The notes under the pieces were generated by a model. That model worked only from the letters and a program-made list of their open reading frames with translations. It was not told where the DNA came from and did no database searches. A program made the position numbers and the translations under genes. From an uncultured Ilyobacter sp. (GTDB lineage Bacteria; Fusobacteriota; Fusobacteriia; Fusobacteriales; Fusobacteriaceae), in assembly GCF_963668515.1 (NCBI RefSeq), contig NZ_OY764864.1, positions 1,116,001-1,180,000 on the forward strand: a DNA stretch of 64,000 nucleotides, in the 5' to 3' direction. Below, one piece after another: positions 26,453-34,840 of this stretch. Position 1 is the stretch's first letter. The number at the start of each line of letters is the position of its first letter.

Positions 26453-27585
26453 TGAGCAAAATTAAGTTTATGCAAGGAAACGAAGCTTGTGTTGAGGGTG
26501 CCATCGCTGCAGGGATGAAATTTTTTGCAGGGTATCCTATCACACCATCAACTGAGATCATGGAAAAGTCTGCTGAAATGCTTCCTAGAGTTGAGGGGAA
26601 ATTTATTCAGATGGAAGATGAGATCGCCGGTATCGCTGCTGCAATCGGTGGATCAATTGCAGGATCAAAGTCTATGACTGCAACAAGCGGACCTGGATTC
26701 TCACTTAAAATGGAAAACCTAGGATATGCAGTAATCGCTGAGATTCCTTTAGTTGTTGTAAATGTACAAAGAAGCGGACCAAGTACGGGTCTTCCTACAT
26801 CTCCATCTCAGGGAGATATGATGCAGGCTAAATGGGGAACTCACGGTGACCATCCTGTAATTGCTCTTTCACCATCTACAGTACAAGAGTGCTATACTCT
26901 CACAGGGAGGGCTTTCAACCTGGCTGAAAAATACAGAATGCCTGTTCTTTTCATGCTAGATGAGGTTGTTGGACATATGAGAGAAAAAGTAGTTTTAGAT
27001 CCAACTCTTATTGAGGAAATAGTAGACAGAGCAAAGCCTGCAAAAGACGATGCTTCTTACCTTCCTTATGGAGTATCAGGAGATGAGCTTGTTCCTAAAA
27101 TGTCTCCTTTCGGAGAGGGACACAGATACCATATCACCGGTCTTGTACACGATGAGACAGGCTTCCCTACAAACAGTACAAAAGTTGCAGATAAGTTAAT
27201 GACAAGATTAATGAATAAAGTTGAAAAAAATAAAGATGATATTATTCAGTATGAAGAATACATGATGGAAGATGCTGAATATGTTATATTCTCTTATGGA
27301 AGTACAGCCAGATCTTCAAAGCAGGCAGTTATGGATCTTAGAGAAAAAGGGATAAAAGCGGGATTATTCAGAGCCATTACAATCTGGCCTTTCCCTGAGG
27401 AAAGAATCAGAGAATTAGCTCAAAAGTCAAAGGGAATTCTTGTGGCTGAGATGAATCTAGGACAAATGGTTCTTGAGGTTGAGCGTATTGCCAACGGAAG
27501 TTGTCCTGTAAAACTAATGGGTAAAGGTAACGGAGAGTTCATAAGCCCTGCAGAAATAGTTGAAAAATTTGGGGAGGTAATGTAA
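26452..27585 (+). CDS. korA: 2-oxoacid:ferredoxin oxidoreductase alpha subunit
   Basis: A 377-residue alpha subunit. GYPITPSTEIMEK is the pyrimidine-binding entrance signature, followed by ATSGPGFSLKMENLG and VQRSGPSTGLPTSPSQGD, all typical of the 2-oxoglutarate-type (KorA) group rather than pyruvate PorA. Together with the beta, gamma and delta subunits it reversibly converts a 2-oxoacid plus CoA to acyl-CoA, CO2 and reduced ferredoxin. The substrate is most likely 2-oxoglutarate by family resemblance, but branched 2-oxoacids are possible. Confidence 0.92.
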   Translation: MSKIKFMQGNEACVEGAIAAGMKFFAGYPITPSTEIMEKSAEMLPRVEGKFIQMEDEIAGIAAAIGGSIAGSKSMTATSGPGFSLKMENLGYAVIAEIPLVVVNVQRSGPSTGLPTSPSQGDMMQAKWGTHGDHPVIALSPSTVQECYTLTGRAFNLAEKYRMPVLFMLDEVVGHMREKVVLDPTLIEEIVDRAKPAKDDASYLPYGVSGDELVPKMSPFGEGHRYHITGLVHDETGFPTNSTKVADKLMTRLMNKVEKNKDDIIQYEEYMMEDAEYVIFSYGSTARSSKQAVMDLREKGIKAGLFRAITIWPFPEERIRELAQKSKGILVAEMNLGQMVLEVERIANGSCPVKLMGKGNGEFISPAEIVEKFGEVM

Positions 27586-27587
27586 TA

Positions 27588-28412
27588 ATGGATACTTGTA
27601 AAAATAAAAGCTATTATAGAGAAGATAAATTACCTCACATCTGGTGCCCTGGATGTGCCCACGGTATAGTAATGCACGCACTGGTTAATGCCATAGAAAA
27701 TATAGGTCTAAACAAAGACGACGTGTGTGTGGTATCTGGTATAGGATGTTCATCTAGAGCTCCTGGATATTTAGATTTCAACACTTTACATACCACTCAC
27801 GGAAGAGCCCTTGCTTTTGCTACAGGGATAAAAATGGCAAAACCTGGTATGAAAGTAATCGCACTAGGGGGAGACGGCGACTTCACTGCAATCGGAGGTA
27901 ACCATCTAATCCATGCTGCAAGAAGAAACATCGACATCGCGGCAATTATTTTTAATAACAACATATACGGAATGACAGGGGGGCAATTCTCTCCTACAAC
28001 TCCTATTGGTGATTATGCTACTACAACTCCTACTGGAAACATCGATCCGAACTTTGATATAGTTAAGCTTGTAGAAGGTGCAGGTGCTAGTTATGTAGCA
28101 AGAGGTACTGCATACCACTTTGACGCTCTTGTAAAATTATTTGAAAATGCCATCAACCACAAAGGATTCTCTCTGGTAGAGGCTGTAAGTACTTGTCCTA
28201 CAAGTTACGGAAGAAAAAACAAAGGATTCAAGGGGAACCCTGCCGCCATGCTTAAGTATATGAGAGACAACAGCGTTCCTGTGGCTGCTGTTGCAAAACT
28301 TCCAAAGGAAAAAGTAGAAGGAAAGCTTGTTATCGGGGAATTCAAAAACGAGCAGAAACCTGAGTACACAGAAGAATATCAAAAAATCATAGATAAAGTA
28401 AGAGGGGTGTAG
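27588..28412 (+). CDS. korB: 2-oxoacid:ferredoxin oxidoreductase beta (TPP-binding) subunit
   Basis: A 274-residue beta subunit. WCPGCAHGI and GIGCSSRAPGYLDF are near the start, and the thiamine-diphosphate/Mg motif is GGDGDFTAIGGNHLIHAARRN. It forms the active site with KorA. It begins 2 bases after the korA stop and ends 3 bases before the gamma subunit, within one operon. Confidence 0.94.
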   Translation: MDTCKNKSYYREDKLPHIWCPGCAHGIVMHALVNAIENIGLNKDDVCVVSGIGCSSRAPGYLDFNTLHTTHGRALAFATGIKMAKPGMKVIALGGDGDFTAIGGNHLIHAARRNIDIAAIIFNNNIYGMTGGQFSPTTPIGDYATTTPTGNIDPNFDIVKLVEGAGASYVARGTAYHFDALVKLFENAINHKGFSLVEAVSTCPTSYGRKNKGFKGNPAAMLKYMRDNSVPVAAVAKLPKEKVEGKLVIGEFKNEQKPEYTEEYQKIIDKVRGV

Positions 28413-28415
28413 GAG

Positions 28416-28940
28416 ATGGCAAAGGAAATCAGATTAAGCGGTTCAGGTGGACAGGGTCTTATTTTGGCAGGTATCATCCTTGCAGAAGCTGCCTTAAAAC
28501 AGGGTAAAGTAGCTGTTCAGTCACAATCTTACGGTCCTGAAGCAAGAGGAGGAGCAAGTAAGTCTGAGGTTATCATAAGTGATACTGAGATTCTTTACCC
28601 AAAGGTAAATCAGGCTGATATCTTTCTTTCACTGACTCAGAAATCTTTTGATACATACGGAAGCGGAAACAAAGAAAACTGTAGCATTGTAATAGATTCA
28701 AGTGTTAAGACTCCAGAAGGTTTAAACGTAATTAAACTTCCTATTCTTGAGACGGCTAAGGAAAAAGTAGGAAACTCGATAGTTGCAAACATCGTATCTC
28801 TCGGGGCTATACAGGCAGCTACAAACATTGTAGATAGAGATATTCTAGAAGAGGCTATCCTCGGAAGAGTTCCTACCCATGTAAAAGAGCTAAACAAGAA
28901 GGCATTCCAGGCTGGTATTGATTTAGTTAAAAATGCATAA
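28416..28940 (+). CDS. korC: 2-oxoacid:ferredoxin oxidoreductase gamma subunit
   Basis: A 174-residue gamma subunit with the family opening LSGSGGQGLILAGIILAEAA, then QSYGPEARGGASKSEVIISD, both invariant features. It is the last gene of the operon; a GC-rich hairpin and T run follow. Confidence 0.94.
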   Translation: MAKEIRLSGSGGQGLILAGIILAEAALKQGKVAVQSQSYGPEARGGASKSEVIISDTEILYPKVNQADIFLSLTQKSFDTYGSGNKENCSIVIDSSVKTPEGLNVIKLPILETAKEKVGNSIVANIVSLGAIQAATNIVDRDILEEAILGRVPTHVKELNKKAFQAGIDLVKNA

Positions 28941-28967
28941 TTAATATAAATAATCTATTTAGTATAG

Positions 28968-28986
28968 GGGCTCTCATAGAGGGCCC
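28968..28986 (+). terminator. Terminator of the kor operon
   Basis: An 8-bp GC-rich stem (GGGCTCTC / GAGGGCCC) with a 3-base ATA loop and a TTTT tail, 27 bases after korC. Confidence 0.8.
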
Positions 28987-29044
28987 TTTTAATATTATTT
29001 CATCCCAATATCCATAGTTCTAGAGTAAGATAACTAACCTATGT

Positions 29045-29668
29045 TGTTACTTTTATTTTAGAGTAAAGTATTGAATTTATAAGGATTCGTTACTTTTCTC
29101 TTGAAAGAAGTTTAGGGAAACTCTGGAAAAATTTTCCAGAGTCGAGAGATATGGTCACAGAAATCTGTTCCTTATCTCTCAGAAAAGTTCAAGAATTTTC
29201 AAATGTCTAGGAAGTATATATTTCTTTTATCACCTTTGTAAGCTACAGTCCTCGGTTCCCTGCTCATCCACTGGATAAGGTGTTTCATAGTCGCTGACGC
29301 TCCTTGAACTCCCTTAACTTAGTCTGTAGGACGGCTGAGTGCAGGCTCTTTCCTGTATAAGCCCTGCGACTTGAAAATTCAAAAAATCTTCTCTATGAAA
29401 CTCTTCTCCTGTCTCTGTGTCTTCTGTGACCAAAAGATTTTGTTATTATTCGTGCTAATTTCCCTATCTTTTATTGGTGTTCATTCGTGATAAAATCTTT
29501 TGACTTTAATATCGCCCTCCTCCGTGATACTCTCTTCTTTTCTCTGTGGCCAAAAGCTTTTGTCCTTATTCGTGCTAATTTCCCTATCTTTTATTAGTGT
29601 CCATTCGTGACAAAATCTTTTGATTCTGATATTCAGATAAATTCAGTAATTTAGTAGCAACTTGAGTT
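29045..29668. repeat. Right arm of the long modular inverted repeat
   Basis: About 620 bases matching the left arm (about 19479-20136) in opposite orientation. It contains the same near-identical ~199-base core (29189-29387). Differences from the left arm are modular: a pair of private hairpins at 29120-29142 (a 23-base palindrome) and 29145-29180, and a doubled outer unit. No open frame is convincing. Confidence 0.88.
29431..29624. repeat. Direct repeat of a ~74-base unit with 120-base period
   Basis: The unit at 29431-29504 (starts CAAAAGATTTTG, includes CGTGCTAATTTCCCTATCTT and ends ACTTT-like) recurs at 29551-29624, exactly 120 bases on, with about six differences. The left arm of the inverted repeat has just one copy, so the doubling is specific to this side. 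Confidence 0.85.
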
Positions 29669-29704
29669 AACCAATATTTATGTCTGAGTTCAACAATATA
29701 AAAA

Positions 29705-29722
29705 ACGCGCAATATTGCGCGT
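29705..29722. terminator. Bidirectional terminator after the permease
   Basis: A perfect 18-base palindrome (ACGCGCAAT / ATTGCGCGT) flanked by A and T runs, just past the end of the minus-strand permease gene. Confidence 0.85.
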
Positions 29723-29739
29723 TTTTTATATTAAAATTA

Positions 29740-31071
29740 CTATGCATTTTTCAATTTTGTTTCAGTTTCCTTTTCCTCAACTTCATCTTGAGGTAAAACT
29801 ATATTTAGTATCAAAGCAATAGCTCCAGATACCACTATTCCTGATCCACCAAATATAAGCTGAATCGTCTGTGGAAAGTGAGCAAGTGCTTCTGGTACAC
29901 TTCCAAGTCCGAATCCAAGTCCTAACGAAACAGCTATTATTACACTGTTTCTCCCTTGAAGCTTATCCTTTGTTATAAGATTGATCCCGCTTATTGATAT
30001 CATTGCAAATATCATAACCAAACTTCCACCTATAACACTAGGAGGAATGATGGTGAACAGTGCACCGATTTTTGGAATAAAAGCTCCCATAACAAGTAAA
30101 GATGCTCCTACCGCAACTACGTGTCTGCTCATTATTCCAGTCATAGCCACAAGACCTGTATTTTGGCTGAAAGATGTTGTGGGAAGAATACTAAATGCAG
30201 AAGCTAGGGCACTACCAAAACCGTCTGCCATAATTCCTCCAGAAAGCTCTCTATCTGTGGTTTCCCTTCCTGCACCACCCATAGTTACCCCTGACATATC
30301 TCCTACAGTCTCAACCGCTGAAACTACAAACATTAGAACCATAGCCAATATTGCATCAAGATGAAAAGCAAATCCGTAGGTAAAAGGCTTCGGAACTACG
30401 AAAAAGTTCGCCTGAGAGACTGCCCCTAGGTCCACCTTTCCAAAAAGAGCTGCAACAACAAACCCTACAATAGTTCCTATAACAACTGATGCCGTGCTTG
30501 TTATTCCCTTAGTAAACTGCTTGAAGAAAATTACAGTGAGAAGAACTATCATTCCTATTGTCATATTAACTGGAGATCCGAAGTCTGCTGCCCCTACTCC
30601 ACCTGCAAAATATTTGATCCCAACTGGAAGAAGGGATAAACCTATAGAAAGAACAACCACACCTGTAACAATAGGCGGAAAAAATTTTCTTATTTTACCG
30701 ATAACTGATCCGAGAAAAGCTTCAAATATACCCCCTACAAGGGCTGCTCCTAGAACTGCTTCAAATCCATATTTAGTCCCGATAGATATGGCAACTGGCA
30801 CAAAGGCAAAACTGGTACCGACTACAACTGGAAGTCTAGCTCCTATAGGACCAAGGCTGTAAGCCTGAATCATGGTATTTAATCCTGCTACCAGCATAGT
30901 ACACTGAATAAGGAATGTCTTTTGTTCCTGAGGAAGACCTAAAACCCCAGATACAATAATGATTGGTGTAATATTGCTGACAAACATTGCTAAAATGTGC
31001 TGAAGTCCCAAAGGAAATGCTACTTTTAGCGGTGGTACTCCGTCCAAGTGATAAGGTGATCTGTTTCCCAT
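29740..31071 (-). CDS. Xanthine/uracil permease, NCS2 family
   Basis: A 443-residue nucleobase:cation symporter with about 14 hydrophobic segments. FPLGLQHILAM is the usual opening; VSAVETVGDMSG and TTSFSQNTGLVAMTGIMSRHV are the NCS2 substrate-site motifs. The latter is nearer to xanthine/urate permeases (PbuX/XanQ) than to uracil permeases. ATG at 31071 is preferred over 31107 because AGGAGG precedes it. A guanine-type riboswitch and terminator lie in the leader, consistent with purine uptake. It sits just outside the inverted repeat enclosing the xanthine dehydrogenase genes. Confidence 0.9.
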   Translation of the reverse strand: MGNRSPYHLDGVPPLKVAFPLGLQHILAMFVSNITPIIIVSGVLGLPQEQKTFLIQCTMLVAGLNTMIQAYSLGPIGARLPVVVGTSFAFVPVAISIGTKYGFEAVLGAALVGGIFEAFLGSVIGKIRKFFPPIVTGVVVLSIGLSLLPVGIKYFAGGVGAADFGSPVNMTIGMIVLLTVIFFKQFTKGITSTASVVIGTIVGFVVAALFGKVDLGAVSQANFFVVPKPFTYGFAFHLDAILAMVLMFVVSAVETVGDMSGVTMGGAGRETTDRELSGGIMADGFGSALASAFSILPTTSFSQNTGLVAMTGIMSRHVVAVGASLLVMGAFIPKIGALFTIIPPSVIGGSLVMIFAMISISGINLITKDKLQGRNSVIIAVSLGLGFGLGSVPEALAHFPQTIQLIFGGSGIVVSGAIALILNIVLPQDEVEEKETETKLKNA

Positions 31072-31134
31072 CTGATTAATTCCTCCTAAAACCCTAGTTT
31101 TACTCATATAATATCACAGAGGAAAATAAAAAAA

Positions 31135-31167
31135 GTTATTTCCCTTCTATAAGTGAAAGAAAATAAC
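31135..31167 (-). terminator. Riboswitch-controlled terminator before the permease
   Basis: On the minus strand GTTATTTTC...GGGAAATAAC is followed by seven T. An alternative pairing (AGTGAAAAGATAAAACAG with CTGGGTTATTTTCTTTCACT) forms the antiterminator. The arrangement is transcription OFF when ligand holds P1. Confidence 0.78.
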
Positions 31168-31200
31168 CCAGTGCACACTAAATTATGCCTGTTTTATCTT

Positions 31201-31270
31201 TTCACTCATAGTAGCTAATTTACGGTTAACTGTAGATACTCCCGACCCTATTTCGGAATTATACGAGTGT
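31201..31270 (-). promoter_or_regulatory. Guanine-type purine riboswitch aptamer
   Basis: On the minus strand P1 is ACACTCGTA / TATGAGTG, J1/2 is TATAATTC, the J2/3 region is GGGAGTATCTAC, L3 includes ACCGTAAAT and J3/1 is CTACTATGAG. The pyrimidine that contacts the purine is C, as in guanine/hypoxanthine aptamers, not the U of adenine switches. One departure is GTATC for the usual GTTTC in J2/3. It precedes the xanthine/uracil permease. Confidence 0.92.
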
Positions 31271-31293
31271 TATTTTTTTATTTAACCGAAGAT

Positions 31294-31322
31294 AATATAG
31301 CATATTAGAAGAAAAAAATCAA
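31294..31322 (-). promoter_or_regulatory. Promoter of the permease leader
   Basis: Read on the minus strand: TTGATT (31317-31322), 17-base spacer, TATATT (31294-31299), ahead of the aptamer. Confidence 0.65.
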
Positions 31323-31334
31323 ATAAAGTGAAAA

Positions 31335-31706
31335 TTATAATTTAATCTTGTAGCACTCTTCAAGCAATCCCTCTAGAAGCTTTTTTGATCTTTCTTTTGA
31401 TATCCCTTCTATCAAGCCGTCACTTTTGTCTATTATTTCATCCTCAGAAAATGCCTCACCATTTTCATCTTTGATTCCAGTACTTGTTAAACGAAGGTCG
31501 GGATCAATGAGAGTAAGCAATAAAAACTCCTCTCCAACTGTGTAGATGCATCTATTTCTAGATAATATTATTCTAGCCCCCTTCTGAAGAACCCCCTGTA
31601 ACCTTTCCATTATCTCTTCTCTTTCCATATCATAAAAATACTCTTTTTTAGGAAGAAAATATATCTCTTTTTCCATCTCCATGGCTTCTAATATTTTATC
31701 TAACAT
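31335..31706 (-). CDS. Hypothetical protein, 123 residues
   Basis: No domain is recognised. It begins MLDKILEAMEMEKEIYFLP from an ATG at 31706 with AGAGGTGG before it; an upstream TTG at 31757 lacks such a site. There is no signal peptide or membrane segment. The sequence alternates charged helices with two strands (ARIILSRNRCIYTV, EFLLLTLIDPDLRL), and the C-terminus is basic. It follows the PdxR-type regulator by 56 bases and may be cotranscribed with it. Function unknown. Confidence 0.65.
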   Translation of the reverse strand: MLDKILEAMEMEKEIYFLPKKEYFYDMEREEIMERLQGVLQKGARIILSRNRCIYTVGEEFLLLTLIDPDLRLTSTGIKDENGEAFSEDEIIDKSDGLIEGISKERSKKLLEGLLEECYKIKL

Positions 31707-31762
31707 CTTAACCACCTCTATATATATTTTACCTTTCGCATGAATTTGTTCCTTCAAAAAAT

Positions 31763-33196
31763 TTATAACAGAGGTAGTTTTCGTCCTCTCTTCCCAAGAT
31801 ACTCTTCAAATGCCTCTCTGAAATACCTCATACCGGTTTTTATCTCATTCTCATCTACTCCTGCAAAACTAATCCTTAGATAGGGACTCAGATCATTCTT
31901 CTGATAAAACACCCTTCCAGGCAAAAAGGACACACCTCTTTTAAGGGCAAGGTTATAAAATTTTTCACTGTCCATCCACTCTGGTATCTTTATCCAGAAA
32001 AAAAGTCCTCCTTCGGCCTCATAAACTATCTTAAGCTGAGGTATCTTTTCAATCTCTTCTTTCATATAAGTGTATCTTTGGGCAAAAATTTTTCTGATTG
32101 ATTCTAGATGGCTATAAATGCACCCCTGTTTCATATAGTGGTGAAAAGCCCTCTGATTCAGACCTGAGCTGGATATATCAGCCATATATTTTACAGAAAC
32201 GGCCATCTCTATAAGTTCTTTTGGAAGTGCCATAAAGGCAAGCCTCAGACCTGGCATGAAAATTTTTGAAAAACTCTTTATGTAGATTACTCTTTCTTTT
32301 TCATCTATGCTCTTTAGACTCAAAGGATTATAATCTCCGTAATATATCTCAGACATACAGTCATCCTCCACAATAAAAATATTATTTTTTGACGCTATTT
32401 TAAGAAGCTTTTCTTTTTTCCTACGACTCCAGCATATACCTGTGGGATTGTGATAATTCATCATGGTATAGATAAATTTTACATCCCTTTCTTTTTCAAG
32501 GGTGAATTTTAACTTTTTCATATCCATACCATCTTTTTCTAATGGTATTGTCATTATATGTGCCCCTGCCTTTTTAAAAGAGGACACCGCCCCTGCATAT
32601 GTAGGTCCTTCAACTATTATTTTATCTCCAGGTTTTATAAGCATTTTTCCTATTATATCTATGGCTTGTTGAGAACCTGATACTATCTGTATATTATCGG
32701 TCTTTATTTCTTTTTTATTCAGATATCTTGATATCTCTTCCCGAAGAGGTCCGTAACCCTTTGGATCCTGATAGGAAAATACCTCACCCCCGTCTCTTTC
32801 TAAAACAAAGTTTATGGCATCTTTAAAATCCTTTAGAGGAAAAAGTTCTGAAGACGGGGTGGCACTTGCAAAATTTATAACTTCCCCCAAATCCAGCTGA
32901 CTATAATTTATCCCATGGTCTCCCTCTTCTTCAAAATGAAATTTTTCAGGAAGTTTTTCTGCTGTTACATAACATCCACTCCCAACTATTTTGTATAGAT
33001 ACCCCTCCTTTTCAAGCATGTCATAGGCCTTTACAATTGTAGAGGAATTAATAGACAAGGCTGAAGATGCCGCCCTTATTGTAAGAAGCTTCTGGTCTCT
33101 TTCAAATTTTCCATCTTCGATCATCTTCTTTATTCCTTCAAAAACCTGTATATAAAGTTTATTTCCTGTTTTTTTTTCAACTTTAAAATCAAACAA
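31763..33196 (-). CDS. pdxR: MocR/PdxR-family transcriptional regulator
   Basis: A 477-residue fusion of a GntR-type DNA-binding domain (residues 10-75; LLTIRAASSALSINSSTIVKAYDMLEKEGYLY) with a fold-type-I aminotransferase-like domain. GSQQAIDII, YHNPTGICWS and SFSKIFMPGLRLAF (the PLP lysine) are visible. It is divergent from pdxS-pdxT, the standard setting of PdxR, which senses PLP and controls PLP synthesis. The start is TTG with GGGGGAAGG before it. Symbol given on context; other MocR roles cannot be excluded. Confidence 0.85.
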   Translation of the reverse strand: MFDFKVEKKTGNKLYIQVFEGIKKMIEDGKFERDQKLLTIRAASSALSINSSTIVKAYDMLEKEGYLYKIVGSGCYVTAEKLPEKFHFEEEGDHGINYSQLDLGEVINFASATPSSELFPLKDFKDAINFVLERDGGEVFSYQDPKGYGPLREEISRYLNKKEIKTDNIQIVSGSQQAIDIIGKMLIKPGDKIIVEGPTYAGAVSSFKKAGAHIMTIPLEKDGMDMKKLKFTLEKERDVKFIYTMMNYHNPTGICWSRRKKEKLLKIASKNNIFIVEDDCMSEIYYGDYNPLSLKSIDEKERVIYIKSFSKIFMPGLRLAFMALPKELIEMAVSVKYMADISSSGLNQRAFHHYMKQGCIYSHLESIRKIFAQRYTYMKEEIEKIPQLKIVYEAEGGLFFWIKIPEWMDSEKFYNLALKRGVSFLPGRVFYQKNDLSPYLRISFAGVDENEIKTGMRYFREAFEEYLGKRGRKLPLL

Positions 33197-33213
33197 TAAC
33201 CTTCCCCCTTAAC

Positions 33214-33229
33214 AATTGTACCGCAACAA
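33214..33229. promoter_or_regulatory. Possible PdxR operator, pdxR side
   Basis: A 16-base imperfect palindrome ATTGTACCGCAACAAT lies just before the pdxR start. Its half-site ATTGT resembles the longer repeat at 33306-33331, so both may bind the same regulator. Confidence 0.5.
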
Positions 33230-33305
33230 TTTAATTTTTATACCGTTGACATTGCGGCTATAATATTAGATAATCAATACATTCAAATCAAAAACATATT
33301 CACTA

Positions 33306-33331
33306 CGATACAATTATAACATTTTGTATCG
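33306..33331. promoter_or_regulatory. Possible PdxR operator overlapping the pdxS promoter
   Basis: CGATACAA-n10-TTGTATCG is a perfect 8-bp inverted repeat. The spacer contains TTATAAC, a plausible -10 for pdxS. Confidence 0.6.
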
Positions 33332-33351
33332 TTTTATAAAAGGGGGAAGTC

Positions 33352-34233
33352 ATGGAAAACAAAAGATATGAATTAAACAAAAATCTTGCTCAGATGCTTA
33401 AGGGTGGAGTAATTATGGATGTCATAAATGCTGAGCAGGCCAAAATAGCAGAAGAGGCAGGGGCATGTGCAGTAATGGCCCTTGAAAGAGTCCCGGCAGA
33501 TATAAGGGCGGCTGGGGGAGTCTCCCGTATGTCAGATCCAAAAATGATAAAAGAGATACAGGCTGCAGTTTCTATACCTGTCATGGCAAAGGTAAGGATA
33601 GGGCACTTTGTAGAAGCACAGATTTTAGAGGCTATAGAGGTGGATTACATCGATGAGAGTGAGGTGCTCACCCCTGCAGACGACAAACTGCACATAGATA
33701 AATCAAAGTTTCAAGTACCTTTTGTTTGCGGAGCAAAAAACCTGGGAGAGGCTCTGAGAAGAATCGCAGAGGGTGCTTCTATGATAAGAACGAAAGGTGA
33801 GCCAGGTACAGGAGATGTAGTGGAAGCTGTAAAACATATGAGAGCCATGAACTCTGAAATAGCAAGAATAAGCTCATTGAGTAGTGATGAAATATACAAT
33901 GCTGCTAAAGAACTAGGGGCTCCTTTAGACCTTGTGAGAAATATCCACGAAAACGGAAAACTTCCTGTGGTAAACTTTGCAGCCGGTGGAGTAGCAACTC
34001 CTGCAGATGCTGCTCTTATGATGCAGCTTGGATGTGATGGAGTATTTGTAGGGTCAGGAATATTCAAGTCTGGAGACCCAAAAAAAAGAGCTGCTGCAAT
34101 AGTAAAAGCAGTGACAAACTACAATGATCCAAAAATACTGGCAGAAATTTCTGAAGACCTTGGGGAAGCTATGGTAGGAATAGGTATACACTCACTGAGA
34201 GAAGAGGAAAAAATGTCTGAAAGAGGGTGGTAA
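33352..34233 (+). CDS. pdxS: Pyridoxal 5'-phosphate synthase subunit PdxS
   Basis: A 293-residue PdxS with typical opening ([27 protein letters not shown]). The two active lysines are in MAKVRIGH and [10 protein letters not shown]. It makes PLP from ribose 5-phosphate, glyceraldehyde 3-phosphate and ammonia supplied by PdxT. AGGGGGAAG precedes the ATG. Confidence 0.97.
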   Translation: MENKRYELNKNLAQMLKGGVIMDVINAEQAKIAEEAGACAVMALERVPADIRAAGGVSRMSDPKMIKEIQAAVSIPVMAKVRIGHFVEAQILEAIEVDYIDESEVLTPADDKLHIDKSKFQVPFVCGAKNLGEALRRIAEGASMIRTKGEPGTGDVVEAVKHMRAMNSEIARISSLSSDEIYNAAKELGAPLDLVRNIHENGKLPVVNFAAGGVATPADAALMMQLGCDGVFVGSGIFKSGDPKKRAAAIVKAVTNYNDPKILAEISEDLGEAMVGIGIHSLREEEKMSERGW

Positions 34234-34234
34234 T

Positions 34235-34810
34235 ATGAAAATTGGTGTTCTTGCCTTACAGGGAGCATTTAAAGAGCATATTGAAATTCTAAATAAACTC
34301 GGGGTTGAAGGTGTAGAAGTCAGAAAAAAAGAGGATCTCAAGAATATCCAGGGGATAATTCTTCCTGGTGGAGAAAGCACCACAATGGGGAAACTTTTAG
34401 TTGATCTAGGAATTATGGATACACTGAAAAATATGATTGAAAAGGGATTTCCTGTGTACGGAACTTGTGCCGGGATGATCCTCCTTGCAAAATCTCTGGT
34501 TAATGATGAAAAAGTTCATTTGGGGATTATGAACATAATCGTGAAAAGGAATGCCTACGGCAGACAGCTGGGAAGCTTTACATGCAAGGCACCGGTAGCG
34601 GGTATAGGGGAGGACGTGGAGATGGTATTTATCCGTGCTCCTTATATAGAGGCATCTGGTAATGGTATAGAGGTCTTAGCCCAGATAGAAGGGAATACGG
34701 TGGCTGCCAGACAGGGAAACATTTTAGTGACATCTTTTCACCCTGAGCTTACCTCTGACTACAGGATGCATCAGTTTTTTATAGATAATTTGGTAAAAAA
34801 ATCAAGCTAG
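34235..34810 (+). CDS. pdxT: Pyridoxal 5'-phosphate synthase glutaminase PdxT
   Basis: A 191-residue class I glutaminase. GGESTTMGKL and the nucleophile Cys in YGTCAGMILLA are near residues 48-85; the His/Glu pair is in TSFHPELTSD. It begins one base after the pdxS stop and supplies ammonia to PdxS. A terminator follows immediately. Confidence 0.96.
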   Translation: MKIGVLALQGAFKEHIEILNKLGVEGVEVRKKEDLKNIQGIILPGGESTTMGKLLVDLGIMDTLKNMIEKGFPVYGTCAGMILLAKSLVNDEKVHLGIMNIIVKRNAYGRQLGSFTCKAPVAGIGEDVEMVFIRAPYIEASGNGIEVLAQIEGNTVAARQGNILVTSFHPELTSDYRMHQFFIDNLVKKSS

Positions 34811-34824
34811 CCCCCGGGCTAGCT
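34804..34824. terminator. Bidirectional terminator pdxT / M23 peptidase
   Basis: AAGCTAGCC...GGCTAGCTT stem followed by TTTTT on the plus strand and by a T-rich run after GA on the minus strand. Confidence 0.9.
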
Positions 34825-34840
34825 TTTTTATTCAATCTTT

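Noticed and set aside
20298-28940. Phase-variable promoter inversion
   Set aside because: Promoters and leaders lie well inside the enclosed segment, so inversion would not separate them from their genes.
26452-28940. Pyruvate:ferredoxin oxidoreductase
   Set aside because: The alpha subunit has the YPITPSTE layout and subunit lengths of the 2-oxoglutarate type rather than PorA; substrate remains untested.
29431-29624. CRISPR array
   Set aside because: Only two copies of a long, imperfect unit and no spacers of even length or cas genes.
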